This document shows, piece after piece, positions 32,732 to 44,017 of a DNA stretch of 64,000 nt. Where the stretch lies: NCBI GenBank assembly GCA_963682025.1, contig OY821520.1, forward strand, positions 132,179,937 to 132,243,936, read 5' to 3'. The notes beneath the pieces are model-generated. The model ran no database searches. It had not been told where the DNA came from and saw only the letters and a list, made by a program, of their open reading frames with translations. Numbering within the stretch: the first letter of the stretch is position 1; every line of letters begins with the position of its first letter. Source of the stretch: Cordilura impudica. Lineage: Eukaryota > Arthropoda > Insecta > Diptera > Scathophagidae. The position numbers and the translations under genes are program-made.

Positions 32732-33515
32732 AACAAGTAAGAAAATTATAGTCGGTCTAGACCGACTATACGATACCCTATACCATGCGTTTAGAAATCC
32801 TATCTCTTAGGCCCAACTAACTGGACATAGAAAATAAGCAAAAACCAAATTTGAGTGGAATTTTTATTAATTCTTTTGGCTGCAGATATGAAAAAGTTCA
32901 TATCGGATGCTATATCTATATGGGGACTAGGTCCAAAAATGGACCGATCCTGATCATGTTTGGTAAAGTCTCTTGTATTTTGCAAAAATATATACAAACA
33001 AAATTTGAGAAGAATCAGTACAATATTTTTGTTTTTTTTAATAGATTTAAGTGAAAATCGGGAAGCAGCTCCATATGAGGCCAAAGGGATCATTTTTGGA
33101 GTACTCATTAAGGGATGTAATGAACGCATATAAACCCAATTTGAGTAAGATCTATATGACAATTTGGATCTTATGACAATTTATGTCGATTTCATAGGGG
33201 TAATTTGTATGGAGGCTAGGTCTGAACATGGACCGATTCTCACCAATTTCAATATCGTTCAATTCCATGGCCGATAAAAGCTTATATGCCAAATTTCATC
33301 AAAATATATTCATATTTGCGACCTGCAGTTTGATTACAAGGTTTACATGGACACACAGACGGACGGACGGACGGACGGACATTGCTAAATCAACTCAGAA
33401 AGTGATTCTGATTCGATCGGTATAATTAAAGATGGGTCTAGGTCAAATATTTTTGGTTGTTACAAACAGCAGCACAAAGTCATTATACCCAAACCACATA
33501 GTGGTATAGGGTATA
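32732..33515 (-). mobile_element. Helentron/DINE-1-like element, first of a tandem pair
   Basis: Complete copy with the perfect palindrome at 32752-32769 and about 5 GGAC units. The next copy starts 6 bp after it in the same orientation. Confidence 0.8.
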
Positions 33516-33521
33516 ATTATA

Positions 33522-34319
33522 AACAAGTAAGAAAATTATAGTCGGTCTAGACCGACTATACGATACCCTATACCATGCGTTTAGAGACCCTATCTCTTAG
33601 GCCCAACTAACTGGACATAGAAAATAAGCAAAAACCAAATTTGAGTGGGATTTTTATTAATTTTTTTGGCTGCAGATATGAAAAAGTTCATATCGGATGC
33701 TATATCTATATAGGGACTTGGTCCAAAAATGGACCGATCCTGATCATGTTTGGTAAAGTCTCTTGTATTTTGCAAAAATATATACAAACAAAATTTGAGA
33801 AGAATCAGTGCAATATTTTTGTTTTTTAATAGATTTAAGTGAAGATCGGGAAGCAGCTCTATATGGGGTCAAAGGTATCATTTTTGGACTACTCATTAGT
33901 GGATGTAATGAACGCATACAAACCCAATTTGAGTAAGATCTATATGACAATTTGGATCTTATGGGAATTTATGTCGATTTCATATGGGTAATTTGTATGG
34001 GGGCTAGGTCTGAACATGGACCGATTCTCACCAATTTCAACAGCGTTCATCCCATGGCCGATAAAAGCTTATGTACCAAATTTCATCAAAATATGTTCAT
34101 ATTTGCGACCTGCAGTTTGATTAAAAGGTTTACAAGGACACACAGACTGACGGACGGACGGACGGACGGACGGACGGACGGACATTGTTAAATCAACTCA
34201 GAAAGTGATTCTGATTCGATCGGTATAATTAAAGATGGGTCTAGGTCAAATATTTTTGGTTGTTACAAACAGCAGCACAAAGTCATTATACCCAAACCGC
34301 ATAGTGATACAGGGTATAA
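33522..34319 (-). mobile_element. Helentron/DINE-1-like element, second of a tandem pair
   Basis: Complete copy with a perfect palindrome at 33542-33559 and about 7 GGAC units. It ends CAGGGTATAAA with a mutated 5' repeat. Confidence 0.8.
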
Positions 34320-34499
34320 AAATTACTTCAAACAAACGTTCGTGAAATAAAAGCATAATATATTTTATAATTATGCGACATATATATGTGACACGAGTTT
34401 TTATGAAAACTCACATGTCACATATATGTGACGCTGAGTGGCGAACGTTCTAAGAAAGAGGTTCTGTGTCTGATCTGTATCATATCGTATGAGCGTCTA

Positions 34500-34767
34500 C
34501 ACCATTTCCAATTGAAATTGACAACTTTTCAAAATAAATTTAGATAATTCCAAAGAAAAATCTCAATTGAATAGGAGATTTTCCATTTGTAATTGAGAAA
34601 ATTACAAATGAAATTGAAATTCCAAATGGAGTTGAAATTTTCTCAATTTCGAATGGTAAATCTCAATTTCATTTGGAATTTTCTCAACTACAAATGAAAA
34701 ATCTTAATTTCAATGGGAATTTTCTGAATTAAATTTGAAAAGTTCTCAATTTCAATTGGAAGTGGTG
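34500..34767. mobile_element. Small MITE with 34-bp TIRs and repetitive interior
   Basis: CACCATTTCCAATTGAAATT at the left end and AATTTCAATTGGAAGTGGTG at the right end belong to inverted ends of 34 bp with two mismatches. The interior alternates AATTGAAATT/CAAATGGA-type words in both orientations. No coding. Confidence 0.6.
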
Positions 34768-34895
34768 AAGATGCTTTTATAACATGATACAATTTTGGAA
34801 ATCATAAATCTTAATTTTTAAGCTGTTTTACTACACAATAATTGAAAATTTTCCCTCTATTTATGGTTTCAATATTTTGTTGGATCCATTATTTT

Positions 34896-35699
34896 TATAC
34901 CCTATACCACTATGTGGTTTGGGTATAATGACTTTGTGCTGCTGTTTGTAACAACCAAAAATATTTGACCTAGATCCATCTTTAATTATACCGATCGAAT
35001 CAGAATCACTATCTGATTCGATTTAACAATGTCCGTCCGTCCGTCCGTCCGTCCGTCTGTGTGTCCATGTAAAGCTTGTAATCAAACTGCAGGTCGCAAA
35101 TATGAATATATTTTGATGAAATTTGGTATATGAGCTTTTATCGGCCACAGGATGAACGCTATTGAAATTGGTGAGAATCGGTCCATGTTCAGACCTAGCC
35201 CCCATACAAATGACCCCTATGAAATCGACTTAAATTGTCATAAGATCCAAATTATCGTATAAATCTTAGTCAAATTGGGTTTGTATGTGTTTATTACATC
35301 CATTAATCAGTAGTCCAAAAATCATCCCTGTGGGACAACTCTTAGTCATAGGCCCCATATAGAGCTGCTTCCCGATCTTCACTTAAATCTATTAAAAAAC
35401 AAAAATATTGCACTGATTCTTCTCAAATTTTGTTTGTATATATTTTTGCAAAATACAAGAGACCTTACCAAACATGGTCAGGATCGGTCCATTTTTGGGC
35501 CTAGTCCCCATATAGATATAGCATCCGATATGATCTTTTTTATATCTACAGACAAAAAAATTTATAAAAATTCCACTCAAATTTGGTTTATGCTTATTTT
35601 CTATGTCCAGTTTGCCGCGCCTATGGGGTAGGGTCTCTAAACGCATGGTATAGGGTATCCTATAGTCGGTCTAGACCGACTATAATTTTCTTACTTGTT
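34896..35699 (+). mobile_element. Helentron/DINE-1-like element
   Basis: Complete copy with about 5 GTCC units and a perfect palindrome at 35664-35681, ending CTTACTTGTT. Confidence 0.8.
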
Positions 35700-35702
35700 T
35701 AG

Positions 35703-36285
35703 TACTGCTTCACAACGCCGAGACATGTGGTAAATTGTTGATGATATCCTTTAAAATTTTTTGCCACTCTGAATTAGCTGCCTCCACGAGATCTGTCTTG
35801 CTTGTGTAATTTAGTATCTATCGTTTTCGATTAACAATTTCCCATAGTTTTTCTATAGTATTGAGATCTGGGGTGTATTTGTGATGGGTATTCTAAGACA
35901 CTAACTGCATCAGATTGTAGCCAATCGGTTAAAAATTTTGGAGGTGTGTTTTGGGTCATTGTGTTGTTGGAACTTATAGACCATGGGCATATTTTCCTTT
36001 GCTTATGGATAGATTACGTTACCTAGAATTTTCCTGTCTCCAAATTCAGTTAGAGCTATTAGTACATGAATTGTACCTTTAGTTTGGATTGTAAAGCAAC
36101 CGCTTACCATGATATTATTGCCGCCAAACTGAACAATTTTTTCTTTTGTATATTTTGGGTTTAGTCTTTTTCTCTTTGGTCGTTGCAAAAACGGTCTTTC
36201 TTCATGGCCTCTTAAATTAAAATCGGACTCATCTGAAATGAGAACAGTAATACAATTCCAGGTTGGCCAGGTTGCAGTCTCTTAG
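35703..36285 (-). pseudogene. Tc1-like transposase C-terminal fragment
   Basis: Minus-strand frames read SDESDFNLRG (first catalytic Asp), KRKRLNPKYTKEKIVQFGGN and NIMVSGCFTIQTKG, QQHNDPKHTSK (second Asp), then a broken stretch with PITNTPQIS in place of P..SPDLNPIE. Stops interrupt it. LINE 2 begins directly at its upstream edge, so the LINE probably inserted into it. Confidence 0.7.
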
Positions 36286-36416
36286 TTGGAACACTAAATG
36301 TATAAAACAAAACGTGGAAGGAAAAATAAAACCAAAAATAAAAAAAAAAATCTAAACAAAACACTAAGGAAACAAAAAGTGATAAAACAAGTGAACCTAC
36401 AATTAAATCGGTTTAA

Positions 36417-37220
36417 ATGAGTAGCGACAACAACAACGAAATAAATTTAACTGCTGCTCCAAAGAGAATGAGAGATGCAATGCAAAGCTCTTTTGTTGAA
36501 AATGTTTTAAAAACTCCGCGATTATCGAATGCTGTTTCACCCTTCAAATTAATAAAACTGGTTGATAAAAAATTTGAGAAAATAACTGAGGTCATGAAAA
36601 CACTTATTCAGGAAAGTGAATCGCGTATGATGAAAAATTCCGACAAACGTTTTGATGAACTGAAAGATGATATTTTGAAAATTACCCACCGTGTAGCTAC
36701 ATTAGAAGCGGTTGCTGATGATATTGTCAGTCTTAAAAGTGAAGTTGGAAAATTAAAAATGCAATTAAAGCGTCAAGAAAATTCAATGATCGCATCAGAC
36801 CTTCGCATTAATGGTGTACCATATCGTGATGATGAAGATTTGTATGTGTGGGACCTTAAACATAAACACTCCAGCGGTAAAATCAATATATCGTTTACAA
36901 AATTATAATAATAAAGAAAAAGTAAAAAAATCTGTGGCAAATTTTAGAAAAAGAAATAAAACGTCGTTGTTGGTAAATCATATTGGTGAAAATTCAGATC
37001 GTCCTTTCTACATAAATGAAAATTTAACTTCAAGTGATTTTAAAATTCTGCATTCAGCGGTAAGCCTAAAAAATGCTAAGAGGTTACTATCAGCCTTTAC
37101 AATGAGGGGTATAGTATATAGTATATAATACTAAATGCCGAAGAAAAACCCATTCTTATTGACAGCATGGATGAGCTGGGTAATTTTTTTCCTGATCTCC
37201 CTCAATCTGCTGAAAATTAG
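36417..37220 (+). pseudogene. LINE 2 ORF1: coiled coil + Baculo_FP-like C-terminus, frameshifted
   Basis: ATG at 36417. Residues ~45-130 form a heptad-rich coiled coil (LVDKKFEKITEVMKTLIQ; VADDIVSLKSEVGKLKMQLK). Next comes SMIASDLRINGVPYRDDEDL; a frame change follows near 36845 and the protein continues SVANFRKRNKTSLLVNHIGE, PFYINENLTSSDFKIL and SLKNAKRLLSAFTMRGIVY. It ends NAEEKPILIDSMDELGNFF..AEN* at 37220 after another shift near 37125. The C-terminal layout resembles the Baculo_FP-like domain found in some insect LINE ORF1 proteins. Its role would be RNA binding and trimerisation through the coil. Confidence 0.65.
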
Positions 37221-38787
37221 TTGCTCTCAAACTATGCTAACTGCGCTTTTTATATTTTATCTTAGATATTTTTATTACTATTTTGAATTTACTAAATTCT
37301 GTTTTTACAAATATTTTTTCAACCTTTTTAAAGTTATTTCTTTATTTTCTGTACTTGAGTTTTTATTTTTATTATTCTTGTTGCTTGCGTTGCTTGTACT
37401 AAACATTATTTATATTATGACATCTTTTACGGATAGCGTAGTCTATAATTCCAAGGATGTGACCTCTGATACGATTCGGGTGTTGTGCAAACAGCGATCA
37501 GATATTAAGATAAATGCATAGAGTTTGAAGAATAAAATTGAAGAATTCCGTCTAATCTTTGAAAATTCTGGAATAGATATCGTATGTGTAACTGAGACAT
37601 GGTACAACAAATATATCACAGATGCCATGATTGGGCTAAACAATTTCAATAGTTATCGTTGTGATAGGAAAACTCCTTGCGGTGGTGTTGCTATGTACGT
37701 CAGAAAGGGAATTGTAAGCAAAATGATTACAAATTCTAACATTGTGGAGAATTCAGACAATAGTAATATACAAGATAATATCTCAAATAATAATGTAAAA
37801 GAAAATACACGCACTACTTCAAATATCGTAATAGAACACTTATTTGTTGAAGTTGTAAGCAGTGGTCGAAAATTACTAGTAGGAGTTGTATATAGACCTA
37901 ATTGTAGAGTAAGAACTGATGGTTTTCTGAGAACTATCGAAAATCTTACCATAAATTATGATGAAGTAGTAGTGTGTGGAGATTTCAATTCTAATATTCT
38001 TGTTGAACAACATCTACTTAATGCAATAAAAACATTTGGCTTTGATCCTACAAATTCTACTATGCCAACTCATTTCTCCACTACAACTAATACATTATTA
38101 GATGTATTCTTTGTCAGCAATATTCATAAGGTCTTCCTATATGATCAGTTGTCAGCACCATGTTTCTACAAACATGATCTTTTATTATTGGCATATGACT
38201 TCAAACTGCAGCATGAAAGTGAGACTATTACCTATTATGATTTTGATCACATAAATTATGCCAATATGTCCTTTGAGCTATCAGCAATAAATTGGAGTAG
38301 TATCTACTATATGCCCTCGGTTGATAATTGATTATAATCAACTGAAATATCTAGAGGAAAATTTGTTGCAAGTTTTTAGTAAATCTGTTCCTGTGAGAAC
38401 TTTGAGGAAAAGTACTATGCAGAAACCGTGGTTCAATATTGAAATAAAGTTAGCTATTACTCGTAGGGATTTTGCATATAAACGCTGGAAAATGTTTAAA
38501 ATCACTGATCTACATACGGAATATGTAAATACACGAAGAGAAGTGAACATGTTGATCAAAGCTGCTAAATCCAAGTTCTATTCATGTCGTTTTTCATCTG
38601 CAGCTGGTACTAAGAAAACTTGGAGAACTATACGAGAAGTTGGGATTGGAAAATCATCGCCATTAGTATCTAGTGAAATAGATGTAGATAAACTCAATGT
38701 ATCTTTCATGAATCTCCCTAACATTACTTCAAATATGAGCTTTTATGATCAAAGAGAAATTTTAGCCTCTCAATGCAGCTGATTCTT

Positions 38788-39481
38788 TATACCCTATACC
38801 ACTATGTGGTTTGGGTATAATGACTTTGTGCTGCTGTTTGTCCGTCCGTCCGTCCGTCTGTGTGTCCACGTAAAGCTTGTAATCAAACTGAAGGTCGCAA
38901 ATATGAATATATTTTGATTAAGTTTGGCATATAGGCTTTTCTCGGCCATGGGATGAACGCTTTTGAAATTGGTGAGAATCGGTCCATGTTCAGACCTAGC
39001 CCCCATACAAATTACCCATATGAAATCGATATAAATTGCCAAAAGATCCAAATTGTCATATAGATCTTACTCAAATTGGGTTTGTATGCGTTAATTACAT
39101 CCACTAATGAGTAGTCCAAAAATGATCCCTCTGACCCCACATAGAGCTGCTTCCCGATCTTCACTTAAATCTATTAAAAAGCAAAAATATTGCACTGATT
39201 CTTCTCAAATTTTGTTTGTATATATTTTTGCAAAATACGAGAGTCTTTACCAAACATGATCAGGATCGGTCCATTTTTGGACCTAGTCCCTTTATAGATA
39301 TAGCATCTGATATGAACTTTTTCATATCTGCAGCCAAAAAAATTAATAAAAATCCGACTCAAATTTGGTTTTTGCTTATTTGCAATGTCCAGTTAGTTGG
39401 TCCTAAGAGATAGGGTTTCTAAACGCATGGTATAGGGTATCGTATAGTCGGTCTAGACCGACTATAATTTTCTTACTTGTT
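38788..39481 (+). mobile_element. Helentron/DINE-1-like element inside LINE 2
   Basis: Copy missing ~85 bp just before the core: the block CAACCAAAAATATTTGACC through TTTAACAATGT is deleted, so TGCTGTTTG joins directly to GTCCGTCC. Perfect palindrome at 39447-39464. Confidence 0.8.
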
Positions 39482-40720
39482 TTTATTTGTATAAACCTAG
39501 AAGATGTATTTTCAAGCTGTCAAGCAATTAAATCTGATGCTGTAGGGTTCGGTAATATTCATCCTAAATTTTTGAAAATTATTTTATTGTATGCTCTGTC
39601 ATTTATAACGTATAATTTAATAATATAATTACAAAGAGTATTTACCCGCAAGGTTGGAAACATGCAAAAATTATATCCACCCCAAAATCTAACAACGATT
39701 ATCGTCCAATTGCCATACTACCTTATCTATCCAAGGTTTTTGAACGACTGCTTCATGGACAAATTAGCAAGTATATTAATGATAACGATTTACTGACAAA
39801 AAGGCAATCAGATGTCCGACCCAAGCATAGTTGTATATCAGCACTCATAGATGTTTCAGAGTATATACGAGAAAGTATTGATTCTGAAGACATTTCTTTT
39901 TTTGTTTTACTTGACCATTCCAAAGCGTTTGACATGGTGGATCATAAGGTTCTATACTTTAAATTACACAAAATGTTTAATTTCTCTCCTTAGTCTATTC
40001 GTTTGTTGTCTTCATATCTGTTGAATTGTGCCAGTCAGTTTTTGCAAACAATAAAACCTCTCGTGTGTTGCTAGTTATGAAGGGTGTATCCCAAGGATCA
40101 ATACTGGGACCTCTTCTTTTTACCATCTACATGAATGACCTAGTAGAACAATTATTGTTTTGCAATGTACACGTATATGCTGACGACGTACAGTTATATA
40201 TAACTACTGGTATAAGCAGCATAAATGATTGATTAAATTCAGATCTTAATACATGGGCAAGTGCAAATGGTTTATGCCTCAACCCCTCTAAATCAAAGTG
40301 TTTGATTTTTACAAGATGAACAATGACACTGCCTTTTGAACTATTGATTATGTTAAACAGCCAGAAAATTGAAACCGTATCAACAGCTAAAAATCTAGGT
40401 ATTATTTTTAATGATAATCTCACATGGTCTAACCATATTACTTCTGCTGCTGGGAGAACTTACTCAATGCTTAGAACGTTATGGAATACACAACATATAA
40501 CCCCCCTTAACATTCGAATTTTGCTTGCAAAAACATATCTTGTGCCAACTCTACTATATGGCTGCGAATTATATGCAAGCACTGATTCTAAGAGTTATAA
40601 AAAGCTTGAGCCCACTTTTAATGCAATTTTAAGATATATTTTCAATATTCGAAAATATGAGCCGATTTCGTACTGCTCGAAAAAACTTTACAGAGTAACA
40701 TTTGAAAATTTGTTAAAGAT

Positions 40721-41506
40721 AACAAGTAAGAAAATTATAGTCGGTCTAGACCGGCTATATGATACCCTATACCATGCGTTTAGAAACCCTATCTCTTAGG
40801 CCCAACTAACTGGGCATTGAAAATAAGCAAAAACCAAATTTGAGTGGGATTTTTATTAATTTTTTTTGGCTGCAGATATGAAAAAGTTCATATCGGATGC
40901 TATATCTATAAAGGGACTAGGTCCAAAAATGGACCGATCCTGATCATGTTTGGTAAAGTCTCTTGTATTTTGCAAAAATATGTACAAACAAAATTTGAGA
41001 AGAATCAGTGCAATATTTTTGTTTTTTAATAGATTTAAGTGAAGATCGGGAAGCAGCTCTATATGGGGTCAAAGGGATCATTTTTGGACTACTCATTAGT
41101 GGATGTAATGAACGCATACAAACCCAATTTGAGTAAGATCTATATGACAATTTGGATCTTATGGGAATTTATGTCGATTTCATATGGGTAATTTGTATGG
41201 GGGCTAGGTCTGAACATGGACCGATTCTCACCAATTTCAACAGCGTTCATCCCATGGCCGATAAAAGCTTATATACCAAATTTCATCAAAATATATTCAT
41301 ATTTGCGACCTGCAGTTTGATTACAAGCTTTACATGGACACACAGACGGACGGACGGACGGACGGACGGACATCGTTAAATCAACTCAGAAAGTGATTCT
41401 GATTCGATCGGTATAATTAAAGATGGGTCTAGGTCAAATATTTTTGGTTGTTACAAACAGCAGCACAAAGTCATTATACCCAAACCACATAGTGGTATAG
41501 GGTATA
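40721..41506 (-). mobile_element. Helentron/DINE-1-like element inside LINE 2
   Basis: Complete copy, about 6 GGAC units, palindrome with one change (GTCTAGACCGGCT). It separates the region after the RT thumb from the last ~80 codons of LINE 2. Confidence 0.8.
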
Positions 41507-42046
41507 AAAACGCTACTGTTCTTATATAAAGTTGTACGTACACATCAGCCAACATATCTCTATTACAGACTCGTTGTTATGCGCACGGCTAGAAATCATG
41601 ACATAATGTACATTAGATACCAATATTTAGTATCCAAATGGCAATTTTATGTCTCCTCAATACGTCTTTGGAATTCGCTACCATCGTCCATTAAAATTAT
41701 AAGCAACGCAATGCATTTTAAGAGGGAACTTTTTAAATTTTTTAGCTGATCCTTTTCCATTTTTTTTAAATTTTTTTTTTTGGTGATCAGTTTATATTTA
41801 ATAGTTTTTATTTAACTAATTTTGTTTATTTTTATTTTTTTATATTATATTATTTACCAATATTTGTATTAACATTTTTAGTTATAATTCGTTATTTTTT
41901 TTTCTTTAAAATTATTTAATATTTTTATATTTACCTTTATTATTTTTTTTAAGACAAATTTGTTTAAATTTTCTATTTCAATTCACTTTACTTTAATTAT
42001 AAGATTATAAATCTTGTTGTTTGGGAAATCACAAATAAATAAACTA

Positions 42047-44017
42047 AACAGTTGCTACGTTATTTAGCAAAATTTATGCGAGCCAGACGATTTTTCTCTA
42101 ATATTAGTGATTTTTTCACAGGGAAACAGTTCGAGCATATATCTTTAGTTTAAAATTTTTAATGACCCCAGATGGCATTTTTGGATATTTTTTAAACTTG
42201 AGTCGTTTTACGCGGCCCGCCACCAAAATTTTAAAGAATTATTCTTAGAATATTACTCAAAAACTATCCGTTACTACAGACCAGCATTGAAATCATCTAA
42301 GATTCTGGTTTTTAACTCTTCGCAAAGCTTTATTCTTGTCATTATTTTATAATATGTAATAATAGGATGAAAACATTGATAAATTCAATTTTTAAAAAAC
42401 AATGGTCAAGATTTTATAGATTTTCTTTAGAACCATCTCTATTTTTATCGTTTTAATCAACTCCGGTACAGAAGTTTAAAAGTTCCTATTAAATGCATTA
42501 TGTCTGAATATGACATCAAAATGTGACAAACTATTGAAAAATTCACTTCAGAGTAAAATCTCTACATACATCACAGATAAAAACTTTTACGAAACTGAGA
42601 ATTGTGGAAATTCGAAGTATAAATAATATTCAAAAAATTCAAAAATAACGATTGTTTGTTTGATCAGAGTTGTATATTCTGAGATTAAGACGAAGTAAAA
42701 GCTGTACGCTATGAAAACTGATTCTTAGCCACACTGCTCGTAGGCCTGACTTTAGGTGAGTTTGTTAAAGTGCATGGCCAAAAGGTACAAGTACGAGTCT
42801 ACGTAAGATAGACGCAGGTTCAAGCCTCACGGCCGCCCTGAGTAGAAAAATTTTATATAGAAACCATCAATTATAACATAACAATTATCACAATGTTCAA
42901 TATATCGCTGACGAGGGCTGAGAGACCAGAAACCGTTACGATTAAGAATAAAGTTTAGTTATGATTTTTAGAAATATATGCTTTCGTCAGCTCTACCAAA
43001 CACCATAAATAAAAATAAAAGTTGTATTGTCGTCACTAAAAAAATTTATTTTTTTTTATTTTTTTTTTCAATTGTATTTTTGTAACAAATATATTGCTTT
43101 CGATAGAGACTGATTGCGCCAAAAAAAAGTACACAACTTTAGGACATAACGAAATTCTAAAAAAACAAAATTGGCAAATTTTTAATTTTGTAAAATTTTC
43201 CAATATATTGTCACCTACTGTATATACATATTTATCTTGTTTATTTTAAGTAAATCCAGTTTTGAGATTATGTCAAGATATTGTACTTTAAGCATTGATA
43301 TTTAAGGTGCGAAAATCAAAATTAAATTCAACGAAACGTGAATTAGATTTATCTCACTGTTCCAGCAGTCACTAAAAAATTCATTATTTTTAGCTTTGCG
43401 ATATGATATTTTTTTTTTTTAAATATATTTTTTTCAATGTCAGAAGCCTCTTCACTGCAGACAGGCAAATTTGTGTACTTGACGTTAAAAAGATGAAAGA
43501 AAAAATTATTCAGGGTTTTTTTAAAATAAATTTCTCGTAAATTAATTTACCTTAACACTTATTCATACATCTACAGAATTAGATGTAGCTTATAAGCGTA
43601 GACATACTCGTATTTAATATACAAGTAGACAGACACAGATTGCCAATTACTTAATTATATTCAATCATGATGAAGATGCACCATGGCATGAGGGTCAAAT
43701 GGCAATAGCACCAGCAAGCAGTAAAAGTGAAACCCAATAAATTCTATGCAGTAAAGTTATATAAAAAAAAAAACAAAATACAAAACATTAGCAACAGCGG
43801 TGTAGCACAACAACACGTAAAACATAAATAAAAAAAATTAATTAGCATTTAATGAGATTAATTAATATTGACACAGAGGGCTGTAAAATATAACTGATGT
43901 TTTGAACATAAAATGATTTTGTATATCGTACGCATTAAACTATAGAGTTCAATTAAAATAAAAAAAAGTCGAAATAAAATTTTAATATATTTTTTAATTT
44001 TTTTTTTTTAATTGCAG
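42047..44017. other. AT-rich non-coding stretch upstream of the receptor exon
   Basis: No coding or clear repeat except the tRNA-like patch at 42771-42832. The polypyrimidine run and AATTGCAG at 44003-44017 form a good splice acceptor for the exon to the right, so at least the right part is probably intron between a 5' UTR exon outside or upstream and the first coding exon. Confidence 0.45.
42771..42832 (+). tRNA. tRNA-like remnant (possible tRNA pseudogene or SINE head)
   Basis: A box-A-like TGGCCAAAAGG at 42775; a perfect 5-bp stem GTCTA (42797-42801) and TAGAC (42809-42813) enclosing a 7-nt loop CGTAAGA, whose middle would be anticodon TAA; and a box B GGTTCAAGCC at 42817-42826. The acceptor and T stems pair poorly, so it is not a functional tRNA. 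Confidence 0.3.

Larger units (their letters stand above)
29893..34449 (-). mobile_element. piggyBac-like transposon, interrupted by three Helentron-like copies
   Basis: TACGTTTGCCACTCA follows a TTAA at 29889-29892. The right end reads TGAGTGGCGAACGTTC, followed by TAAG, so the right TTAA appears mutated. Subterminal CACATATATGTGAC palindromes lie near both ends (29956, 30010, 34381, 34420). The transposase between is on the minus strand. The copies at 31469-32269, 32732-33515 and 33522-34319 inserted later. Confidence 0.7.
37417..41749 (+). pseudogene. LINE 2 ORF2: APE endonuclease and reverse transcriptase, multiply broken
   Basis: ATG at 37417. Endonuclease: DIKINA*SLKNKIEEFR (TAG 37519-37521 in place of Arg), VCVTETWYN, GGVAMYVRKG, VVCGDFNSNI. 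A frameshift near 38325 leads to the linker (QKPWFNIEIKLAITRRDFAY). After the first Helentron-like insert come NLEDVFSSCQAIKSDAVGFG, NDYRPIAILPYLSKVFERLL, LDHSKAFDMVDHKVLYFKLH (motif A), VSQGSILGPLLFTIYMNDL and an intact YADD (VYADDVQLY at 40171). Then LVPTLLYGCELYASTDSKSY and, past the second insert, YLVSKWQFYVSSIRLWNSLP and a stop at 41749. At least five stops or shifts. Confidence 0.75.
36286..42046 (+). mobile_element. LINE 2, split by two Helentron-like copies
   Basis: It comprises a 5' UTR of ~130 bp, ORF1, ORF2 and an A-rich end (AAATAAATAAAC). Removing 38788-39481 and 40721-41506 rejoins the frames. Organisation fits the CR1/Jockey group, but its ORF1 (coiled coil plus Baculo_FP-like C-terminus) differs from the PHD-type ORF1 of LINE 1. 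Confidence 0.8.
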
